This document shows, piece after piece, positions 54,848 through 61,638 of a stretch of DNA of 64,000 nucleotides. Each line of letters begins with the position of its first letter. Within the stretch, counting starts at the first letter, position 1. The stretch covers positions 124,001 through 188,000 of the forward strand of contig NZ_QZWZ01000001.1 in NCBI RefSeq assembly GCF_003601975.1, given 5' to 3'. The notes beneath the pieces are model-generated. The model did not search any database and was not told the origin of the DNA. It saw only the letters and a list, made by a program, of their open reading frames with translations. A program made the position numbers and the translations under genes. The DNA comes from Mesorhizobium waimense (GTDB lineage Bacteria > Pseudomonadota > Alphaproteobacteria > Rhizobiales > Rhizobiaceae).

Positions 54848-55728
54848 TGAACGGCCCGCAGGCGCATTGGCTTGATGACGGAAGGCGGCTGCATCTCAAC
54901 CACGGCCCGATCGACCTCATCGTCGAGGTCTTTGGCCCGGCCGAAGAATGTCGAGCCGCCTGTGGTCAGGCGGTCGCACGCTTCCAGACGATCCTGACCG
55001 AGTTGGTCGATGAACTGCCGGAACTGCGTAAACCAGCGAGCTTTCATCCGCGCCTGTTCGCCGGACCAGTGGCGCGCCGGATGGAAGCGGCGGTCGCGCC
55101 GCTGTCAAAAAACTTCATCACGCCTATGGCCGCCGTCGCCGGCTCGGTAGCCGACCAAATGCTTAGCTCGCTGCTTGCCGGGCGAAGGCTCGATCGTGCA
55201 TATGTCAACAATGGCGGCGACAGTGCCATCCATCTCGGCCCGGGCCAGTCGATGACACTTGCCATCGCTGGGACCGGCCACGGACTGGCAGACCGCATCG
55301 CCATCCGCGCCGAGGACGGAATTCGCGGTGTCGCCACCAGCGGCTGGCGTGGCCGCTCCTTTTCTCTGGGCATCGCCGATGCCGTCACCGTGCTGGCGCG
55401 GACAGGCGCCGAGGCCGATGCCGCCGCGACGTTGATTGCCAACGCCGTCGATCTTCCCGATCACCCTGCCGTCAAGCGCGAGCCTGCACGCGATCTGGCG
55501 CCCGACAACGATTTGGGCGACCGCTTGGTGACGACGGCTGTCGGTCCGCTTTCACCGGTAGAAATCGCCACCGCACTGGACAGCGGGCTCGCTGTCGCCG
55601 ATGATTTTCGCCGAAATGGCCTGATATCAGCTTCGGCGCTTTTCCTTGCCGGCCAAACCCGCATCAGTGGTTCCATGGCGCTTGCCGCGCCCACAAAAAT
55701 CCCAGGGAAGGAAGTTGCCCATGCCTGA
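54847..55728 (+). CDS. UPF0280 family protein (ApbE-like fold)
   Basis: A 293-residue protein. VAGSVADQMLSSLLAGRRLDRAYVNNGGDSAIHLGPGQ is the UPF0280 hallmark, with an ApbE-like NNGGD segment, and GVATSGWRGRSFSLGIADAVTVLA follows. The family shares the fold of ApbE flavin transferases but has no established function. Its tight coupling to the reductase gene (shared A of TGATG) suggests it modifies or matures that enzyme, or catalyses a step in the same pathway; both are inference. Confidence 0.85.
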   Translation: MNGPQAHWLDDGRRLHLNHGPIDLIVEVFGPAEECRAACGQAVARFQTILTELVDELPELRKPASFHPRLFAGPVARRMEAAVAPLSKNFITPMAAVAGSVADQMLSSLLAGRRLDRAYVNNGGDSAIHLGPGQSMTLAIAGTGHGLADRIAIRAEDGIRGVATSGWRGRSFSLGIADAVTVLARTGAEADAAATLIANAVDLPDHPAVKREPARDLAPDNDLGDRLVTTAVGPLSPVEIATALDSGLAVADDFRRNGLISASALFLAGQTRISGSMALAAPTKIPGKEVAHA

Positions 55729-56305
55729 GTTTCCGATCCGCAAGATCGCGGTTCTGACGGAAGAAATCTTTCACGACGGCGGGCCGGCGCCAAAAGAGCC
55801 GCGCCGCCGCGCCGCGGCCCTGGCGCTGGTGAAGAACCCCTTCGCCGGCCGCTATGTCGAGGATCTGCAGAGCGCCATGGACGATCTGAAGCCGCTCGGG
55901 CTGATGCTCGCCGACCGGCTGATCGCAGCACTTGGCGGCGACGTGAGGCAAATCGACGGTTACGGCAAGGGCGCCATCGTCGGCTCCGCCGGTGAACTCG
56001 AGCACGGTGCTCTCTGGCACGTACCGGGCGGTTACGCGATGCGCGAGCGGCTCGGCGACGCCAAGGCGATCGTACCGTCGGCAAAGAAGGTCGGCGCCTT
56101 CGGTGCGAAGCTCGACGTGCCGCTCGGCCACATCAACGCGGCCTATGTGCGCAGCCATTTCGACGCAATGGAAGTCGGCGTCAGCGACGGGCCGCGTCCC
56201 GACGAGATACTGTTCTGTCTGGCGATGACCTGCGGCCCGCGCATTCACGACCGCATGGGCGGTCTCGCAGCCAAGGACATCAAGGCATGGGATGGGCTGC
56301 GGTGA
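55721..56305 (+). CDS. DUF1185 (amino-acid-synthesis-like) protein
   Basis: A 194-residue protein: IRKIAVLTEEIFHDGG at the start, NPFAGRYVEDLQSAMDDLKPLGLMLADRLIAALG, IDGYGKGAIVGSAGELEHGALWHVPGGYAMRERLG and KKVGAFGAKLDVPLGHINAAYVRSHFD. These are DUF1185 family motifs. Structures of the family show a chorismate-mutase-like fold, and its role is unproven. It overlaps the UPF0280 gene by eight bases. In this operon it is a candidate for ring-opening or amide hydrolysis after reduction. Confidence 0.85.
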   Translation: MPEFPIRKIAVLTEEIFHDGGPAPKEPRRRAAALALVKNPFAGRYVEDLQSAMDDLKPLGLMLADRLIAALGGDVRQIDGYGKGAIVGSAGELEHGALWHVPGGYAMRERLGDAKAIVPSAKKVGAFGAKLDVPLGHINAAYVRSHFDAMEVGVSDGPRPDEILFCLAMTCGPRIHDRMGGLAAKDIKAWDGLR

Positions 56306-56766
56306 GCGCCGGCGAGGACGTCAGACTCAAGCTGGTCGAGGCCGACGAGCCCGAGGAAAACGACTACCATCTGCAGGAGCAGGTCGGCTTCATCCTGCGT
56401 AAGGCGCACCAGCGCCATGTCGCGATCTTCGCCGCCCACATCGCCGATCTGACGCCGCCGCAATTCGCAGCTTTGGCCAAATTGCACGATGTCGGCGAGA
56501 CCTCGCAGAACCAGCTCGGCACCCTCATCGCCATGGACGCGGCGACGGTGAAGGGGGTCATCGACCGGCTGAAGGCGCGCGGCCTGGTCGAACTCTCCAA
56601 GCACGAGGTCGACAAACGGCGCCTGCTGGTTAATCTGACCGCCGAGGGCCGCGAGGCAATCGAGCGGCTGATCCCGCTTGCCCGCGACATCACGGCGGAA
56701 ACGCTGGCGCCGCTGTCGGCCAAGGAAGCCGCGACCTTCATGCGGCTGCTGTCCAAGCTGGCGTAG
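56287..56766 (+). CDS. MarR-family transcriptional regulator
   Basis: A 159-residue winged-helix regulator. LTPPQFAALAKLHDVGETSQNQLGTLIAMDAATVKGVIDRLKARGLVELSKHEVDKRRLLVNLTAEGREAIERL is a full MarR domain with the DxRxxxxxLT wing. It begins within the DUF1185 gene (ATG 56287; GTG 56302 is the alternative), so it is part of the operon. By analogy with NicR of Pseudomonas putida it may sense a pyridine intermediate and repress the operon, possibly at 49591-49606. Confidence 0.85.
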   Translation: MGWAAVSAGEDVRLKLVEADEPEENDYHLQEQVGFILRKAHQRHVAIFAAHIADLTPPQFAALAKLHDVGETSQNQLGTLIAMDAATVKGVIDRLKARGLVELSKHEVDKRRLLVNLTAEGREAIERLIPLARDITAETLAPLSAKEAATFMRLLSKLA

Positions 56767-56787
56767 GACGCACTTCCTGAAGGACCA

Positions 56788-56820
56788 CGAAAAAGCCAGG
56801 CGCGAAGCCGGGCCTTTTCG
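56788..56820. terminator. Bidirectional terminator between the MarR and pntB genes
   Basis: CGAAAAAGCC (56788-56797) pairs with GGCCTTTTCG (56811-56820) with one mismatch, and an inner AGGC/GCCG stem closes the loop. T-rich runs on both sides (CCTTTTCGTTTC on plus, GGCTTTTTCG on minus) suit two convergent genes. Confidence 0.65.
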
Positions 56821-56843
56821 TTTCAGCGAGACGTCTGGCTGGA

Positions 56844-58241
56844 TCAGTGATCCATGGCCTTGACGATCTCTTCGGTCATCTTCTTGGCGTCGCCGAGCAG
56901 CATCATGGTGCCGTCCTTGTAGAACAGCGTGTTGTCGATGCCGGCATAGCCGGAGCCGAGCGAGCGCTTGACGAACAGGCAGGTGCGGGCCTTGTCGACG
57001 TCGAGGATCGGCATGCCATAGATCGGCGAGGACTTGTCGTCGCGGGCGGACGGGTTGGTGACGTCGTTGGCGCCGATGACATAGGCGACGTCGGCCTGCG
57101 CGAATTCCGAGTTGATGTCCTCGAGTTCGAACACCTCGTCATAGAGCACATTGGCTTCGGCCAAGAGCACGTTCATGTGACCGGGCATGCGGCCGGCGAC
57201 CGGGTGGATGGCGTACTTCACGTCGACGCCATTGGCCTTGAGCTTGTCGGCCATCTCGCGCAGCGCGTGCTGTGCCTGGGCGACCGCCATGCCGTAGCCG
57301 GGCACGATGATGACCTTCTGCGCGTTCATCATCAGATAGGCGGCGTCATCGGCCGAGCCCTGCTTGACGGTGCGCTCGATACCGTCATCGGTGGCAGCCG
57401 CCGTCTCGCCGCCGAAGCCGCCGAGAATGACCGAGATGAAGGAGCGGTTCATGCCCTTGCACATGATGTAGGACAGGATGGCACCGGACGAGCCGACCAG
57501 CGCGCCGGTGATGATCAGCGCCAGATTGCCGAGCGTGAAGCCCAGTGCCGCTGCCGCCCAGCCGGAATAGGAATTCAGCATCGACACGACGACCGGCATG
57601 TCGGCGCCGCCGATCGGGATGATCAGCAGCACGCCCAGCACCAGCGAAGCCGCCACGATCAGCCAGAACACAAGCTTGGATTCGGTCGTGACCAAAAGCA
57701 CGATCAGCACGACCAAAGCGACGCCCAGCGCGATGTTGATGAAGTGGCGGCCGCCGATCATGATCGGCTTGCCCGACATGCGCCCATCGAGCTTGAGGAA
57801 GGCGATGACCGAGCCGGTGAAGGTGATGGCGCCGATGGCAACGCCAAGACTCATCTCGATCAGCGCCTGGGCGTGGATATCGGCGACCGTGCCGATGCCG
57901 AAACTTTCCGGCGCATAGATCGCGGCGGCCGCCACCATGACGGCGGCAAGGCCGACGAGCGAGTGAAAGGCGGCGACCAGCTGCGGCATCGAGGTCATGG
58001 CGATGCGCCGCGCCGTGACGGCGCCGACCGAACCGCCGATCAGCAGCCCGAGCACGATCAGGCCGAAGCCACCGGCCGACGGAACCGCCAGCGCCAGCGT
58101 CGTGGCAATGGCGATGCCCATGCCGATCATGCCGTAGAGATTGCCCTGGCGGCTGGTGGTCGGGTGCGACAGGCCGCGCAGCGCCAGGATGAACAGGATA
58201 CCGGAGACCAGATAGAGGAAGGAAGCGAAGTTGGCGTTCAC
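56844..58241 (-). CDS. pntB: NAD(P) transhydrogenase subunit beta
   Basis: A 465-residue subunit of the proton-translocating transhydrogenase, which reduces NADP with NADH at the expense of the proton gradient. The N-terminal part has about nine helices (domain II). The C-terminal NADP-binding domain III starts about residue 290: VIIVPGYGMAVAQAQHALREMADKL, HPVAGRMPGHMNVLLAEANV, VIGANDVTNPSARDDKSSPIYGMPILDV and KRSLGSGYAGIDNTLF. All domain III motifs are intact. It is the last gene of the pnt operon. Confidence 0.95.
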   Translation of the reverse strand: MNANFASFLYLVSGILFILALRGLSHPTTSRQGNLYGMIGMGIAIATTLALAVPSAGGFGLIVLGLLIGGSVGAVTARRIAMTSMPQLVAAFHSLVGLAAVMVAAAAIYAPESFGIGTVADIHAQALIEMSLGVAIGAITFTGSVIAFLKLDGRMSGKPIMIGGRHFINIALGVALVVLIVLLVTTESKLVFWLIVAASLVLGVLLIIPIGGADMPVVVSMLNSYSGWAAAALGFTLGNLALIITGALVGSSGAILSYIMCKGMNRSFISVILGGFGGETAAATDDGIERTVKQGSADDAAYLMMNAQKVIIVPGYGMAVAQAQHALREMADKLKANGVDVKYAIHPVAGRMPGHMNVLLAEANVLYDEVFELEDINSEFAQADVAYVIGANDVTNPSARDDKSSPIYGMPILDVDKARTCLFVKRSLGSGYAGIDNTLFYKDGTMMLLGDAKKMTEEIVKAMDH

Positions 58242-58242
58242 G

Positions 58243-58668
58243 TCACTTGTCCTTCTTCTTGTACATGGCCAGCATGCGCTGGGTGACGAGGAAGCCGCCG
58301 AAGATGTTGACCGAGACCAGCATCAGCGCAACGAAGCCGAAGCCGGTGGCGATGCCGGACGCCGAGATGCCGACGGCAAGCAGCGCGCCGACGACGATGA
58401 CCGAGGAGATGGCGTTGGTGACGGCCATCAGCGGCGTGTGCAGTGCCGGCGTGACAGACCACACGACGTAGTAGCCGACGAAGATCGCCAGGACAAAGAT
58501 GGCGAAGCGAAAGACGAAGGGATCGATGGCGCCGCCGGACAGCGCGTGCGCGGCGTCACCCGCCGCCTCGGTACCGGGCGCGGTGGCGAGGTTCTGGACC
58601 GCGAGGCGCACTGCGGCGCTCGCCTGGTCGAGCTGGTCGAGGGCTTTCTGCAAGGTCTGATCCATCAC
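58243..58668 (-). CDS. pntA2: NAD(P) transhydrogenase subunit alpha 2
   Basis: A 141-residue membrane subunit carrying about three helices of domain [50 protein letters not shown]. The [17 protein letters not shown] motif is universal in PntA. Alphaproteobacteria usually split PntA into A1 (soluble) and A2 (membrane), as here. It overlaps pntA1 by four bases and ends one base before pntB. Confidence 0.94.
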   Translation of the reverse strand: MMDQTLQKALDQLDQASAAVRLAVQNLATAPGTEAAGDAAHALSGGAIDPFVFRFAIFVLAIFVGYYVVWSVTPALHTPLMAVTNAISSVIVVGALLAVGISASGIATGFGFVALMLVSVNIFGGFLVTQRMLAMYKKKDK

Positions 58669-59954
58669 GCGATCCCCTTCGGCTTGGCAGCGGACTTGCC
58701 CGTGGCGACTTTCTTGTCAGCGGCCCTTTTCGGCGCGGCTTTCTTCACCGATGCGGCGGCGACCATGGTCTTCGCCGGGATCGCGGCCGGTTCGACATGC
58801 TGGCCCTTTGGCGGCTCTGCCGCCTTGGCGAAGGCCGGGTGCACGACCTTGCCGGCATCGGTCAGCATGGTTGCCTTGACCAGCTCGTCATCGCGCTTGA
58901 TGGCAAGCGTCTTCGTCGTCTTGTCGACCAGCGTCTCCAGGAAGGCAAAGAGGTTCCTGGCGTAGAGCAGCGAGGCCGACGCCGCGACGCGGCCCGGCAC
59001 GTTGAGATGGCCGACGATCTTGACGTTGTTGGCTGTGGTGACGACCTTGCCGGCTACTGCGCCCTCGACATTGCCGCCGCGCTCGACGGCGAGGTCGACG
59101 ATCACCGAACCCGGCTTCATCGAGGCGACCATCGCCGCCGAGACCAGCTTCGGCGCCGGCCGGCCGGGGATCAGCGCCGTGGTGATGACGATGTCCTGCT
59201 TGGCGATGTGCTCGGCGGTCAGTGCCGCCTGCTTGGCCTGATACTCCTTGGACATCTCCTTGGCATAGCCGCCAGCCGTCTCGGCCGCCTTGAATTCCTC
59301 GTCCTCGACGGCCAGGAATTTGGCGCCGAGCGACTGCACCTGTTCCTTCACCGCCGGGCGCACATCGGTGGCGGTGACGACGGCGCCAAGCCGGCGCGCC
59401 GTGGCGATCGCCTGCAGGCCGGCGACGCCGACGCCCATGATGAAGGCCTTCGCCGCCGGCACCGTGCCGGCCGCCGTCATCATCATCGGCAAAGCCCGGT
59501 CATATTCGGCGGCCGCGTCGATCACCGCCTGGTAGCCGGCGAGATTGGCCTGCGAGGACAAGACGTCCATCGACTGCGCGCGGGTGATGCGCGGCATGAA
59601 TTCCATCGAGAAGGCGGTGACGCCTGCCTTGGCCAAAGCCGCGACGGCGGCATCGTTGCCATAAGGGTCCATGATGGCGATGACAGCCGCACCGGATCTG
59701 TAGCCCTTCATCTCGGCTTCCGTTGGCCGTCGCACTTTCAGCACCACATCGGCTTTGGCGGCATCGCCGGCCTTGCCGATCGCGGCGCCCGCCTTGGCGA
59801 ACTCCTCGTCCGGAATGCGCGAGGCCGTGCCGGCGCCGGTCTCGACGGTCACGTCGAACCCCAGCCCCGCCAACCGTTTCACCGTGTCGGGCGAGGCCGC
59901 AACGCGCGGCTCGTTCGCATCGAGTTCACGAGGGATGAAAACCGTCTGTCCCAC
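58665..59954 (-). CDS. pntA1: NAD(P) transhydrogenase subunit alpha 1
   Basis: A 429-residue NAD-binding domain I subunit. [29 protein letters not shown] opens it; the Rossmann region is [31 protein letters not shown], followed by [18 protein letters not shown] and [17 protein letters not shown]. The end is an unusual Lys/Ala-rich tail ([24 protein letters not shown]) beyond the normal domain. The start is GTG at 59954, with AGGA upstream. Confidence 0.94.
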   Translation of the reverse strand: MGQTVFIPRELDANEPRVAASPDTVKRLAGLGFDVTVETGAGTASRIPDEEFAKAGAAIGKAGDAAKADVVLKVRRPTEAEMKGYRSGAAVIAIMDPYGNDAAVAALAKAGVTAFSMEFMPRITRAQSMDVLSSQANLAGYQAVIDAAAEYDRALPMMMTAAGTVPAAKAFIMGVGVAGLQAIATARRLGAVVTATDVRPAVKEQVQSLGAKFLAVEDEEFKAAETAGGYAKEMSKEYQAKQAALTAEHIAKQDIVITTALIPGRPAPKLVSAAMVASMKPGSVIVDLAVERGGNVEGAVAGKVVTTANNVKIVGHLNVPGRVAASASLLYARNLFAFLETLVDKTTKTLAIKRDDELVKATMLTDAGKVVHPAFAKAAEPPKGQHVEPAAIPAKTMVAAASVKKAAPKRAADKKVATGKSAAKPKGIA

Positions 59955-60038
59955 CGCATGATCCTTTCGGCTGGAACCTGTTGCGCAAGACGCCAGCCGG
60001 ACCTCCGGCAGCGTCCCTGGCGAAGGATTTCGGAAATT

Positions 60039-60263
60039 CTATCGGAGAATGAAGGCGCCGGCAGCCAGGATCAGGGCGCAGAGGATGGTCGCCGAGAAGA
60101 AACCGCCAACGAAGAAGCCGAACGCCATCGCGATAACTATGGCAAGACAAAAGAGCGAACCGTATTTGGCCAGCGCCAGGAAGCCCGCATAGGTGCGGTC
60201 GTGCTCGGCATAGTCCATCTTCGCGCCCAGTTCGACAGGACCGGACGGCGTGTGCTCAGCCAT
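60039..60263 (-). CDS. aa3-type cytochrome c oxidase subunit IV
   Basis: A 74-residue small membrane protein. MDYAEHDRTYAGFLALAKYGSLFCLAIVIAMAFGFF is the alphaproteobacterial COX4 motif (HExTYxxF-like, then one helix). A second hydrophobic segment completes it. AAGGGG is placed seven bases before the ATG at 60263, which decides the start. It stabilises the aa3 oxidase in the inner membrane. It lies 84 bases upstream of pntA1 on the same strand, a common arrangement in rhizobia. Confidence 0.85.
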   Translation of the reverse strand: MAEHTPSGPVELGAKMDYAEHDRTYAGFLALAKYGSLFCLAIVIAMAFGFFVGGFFSATILCALILAAGAFILR

Positions 60264-60427
60264 AGGAATACCCCTTCGAAGACATCTTTGAGGCACATAG
60301 CGAAAAGCCGGGCGGAGAGCAATGGCGCTATTGCCGCATCACCGGAGACAACTGCCTCAAAGGAAAGTTGAAAGCCGTCCCGTCGGGGGCCCCTGGCTTT
60401 CGTGGCGGAGTGACGGGGTCCGGGATA

Positions 60428-60577
60428 TCAGCCCGCCAGGTGCGGGAACAGTCCGAGCAGGCCGGCAATGATCAGATAGATCGCGACGATGTAGTTCAAA
60501 AGCCGCGGCATCACCAGGATCAGCACGCCGGCGATCAGCGAGATCAGCGGGGTGAGCGTGATCGCGGAAATGGTCAT
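60428..60577 (-). CDS. Small DUF3096 membrane protein
   Basis: A 49-residue peptide: MTISAITLTPLISLIAGVLI, then LVMPRLLNYIVAIYLIIAGLLGLFPHLAG. It is two short hydrophobic helices with a Pro-Arg turn, the DUF3096 pattern. GAAAGGA lies eight bases before the ATG at 60577. It is easily missed because of its size. Function unknown; similar proteins occur widely in Proteobacteria. Confidence 0.75.
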   Translation of the reverse strand: MTISAITLTPLISLIAGVLILVMPRLLNYIVAIYLIIAGLLGLFPHLAG

Positions 60578-60704
60578 GTTGGGTGTCCTTTCTCGAGTTG
60601 ATGTCCGCCGTCCTCAGCCGATGCAGCGACGGTATCTGTCGCCACGACAACGCCGGCACGGCCGGAAAGCTCCTTGCCGGCACCATCACAAAACCCGTGA
60701 AGGC

Positions 60705-61475
60705 TCAGGCGGCTTCGGGGAAATATTTGGCCGTCGGCAGGATGGTCAGCGGCGCAAGCTCGCCGGTCGGCGCTTTCGCGAACAGCATGCGCCGCTCGAG
60801 CGCCGTCGAGTGGAAGAACGGAAAACGCTGCAGCGTCGGCGCCATGTTCTGCTCGCAAAGCGATTCATAGAAGAAGATCGGCATGGTGAAAGGCGGATAG
60901 ATGCGCGGCTCGCCGACCTGCACCGAGCTGAAGATGCGATGATAGAAGGCCGTGTGCTCCTCCCGGATCATCGAAATGCAACTCGTCGCGTTGAAGAACG
61001 TGTTGGCGATGACCGCAAGCCGCAGCGTGACATACGGCAGGGCCCGGTAGGTCGACGACAATTGCGGGTCGACCGCCAGTCGGCTGGGATCGATGAAGGT
61101 TTCGCCTCGCGCCAGGCGCAGGAGCAGCCTGTCACCGAACACCGTCATGATTGGCGCTTCGGGAGTCTCGCGGGTCAGGTGATGAAGCCTGACCGTGCTG
61201 ACGAGCTCGCCTTCCATGAAGACACCGAAACAATAGCAGTTCGGGACTTCGTCGAGATGATCGGAAAGCTTCTGTTCGACAATGGTGTCAAGCAGGCCGT
61301 GCGAATGGAACGCCTTGTAGCGCAGCCGCGAGATCGCTTCGAAATCCTCGCCGCTTTCGCAGCGCCGATACTCGACGCGCTCCAGAAGTTGGAGCACGTT
61401 GCGCGCGAACAGCGAAGGAGGCTGAGGCCTGGCCGCCGAAGTCGCCGCAGGCAGACCTGACTCACGCATGTCCAT
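60705..61475 (-). CDS. FeeM-like N-acyl amino acid synthase (GNAT fold)
   Basis: A 256-residue acyltransferase-like protein. EDFEAISRLRYKAFHSHGLLD is the recognisable N-terminal motif (RYxxF, as in autoinducer synthase relatives). CYCFGVFMEGELVSTVRLHHL and FIDPSRLAVDPQLSSTYRALPYVTLRLAVIANTF are the core GNAT strands. The family makes N-acyl amino acids from acyl carrier protein-bound fatty acids. ATG 61475 is preceded by GAGGGAAG; a GTG at 61493 is less likely. The product may be a signal or a surfactant; no partner acyl carrier protein is adjacent. Confidence 0.75.
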   Translation of the reverse strand: MDMRESGLPAATSAARPQPPSLFARNVLQLLERVEYRRCESGEDFEAISRLRYKAFHSHGLLDTIVEQKLSDHLDEVPNCYCFGVFMEGELVSTVRLHHLTRETPEAPIMTVFGDRLLLRLARGETFIDPSRLAVDPQLSSTYRALPYVTLRLAVIANTFFNATSCISMIREEHTAFYHRIFSSVQVGEPRIYPPFTMPIFFYESLCEQNMAPTLQRFPFFHSTALERRMLFAKAPTGELAPLTILPTAKYFPEAA

Positions 61476-61638
61476 ATTCTTCCCTCGTACCACCGCAGGA
61501 GAACAATATCGGACGACATAATGAACAAGAAGATAAAACTACGATCGTCTGCGTTTACCGAAGGTTAACCTTAACAATTGGTTAACGCCATTGACGATTC
61601 AACTCCTCTTGAGCCGGCTTTTCAAGCGTGATTGTGGA

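Noticed and set aside
60705..61475. LuxI-type acyl-homoserine lactone synthase
   Set aside because: It shares only the GNAT-like core. No LuxR regulator is adjacent, and motifs fit the FeeM-like group better.
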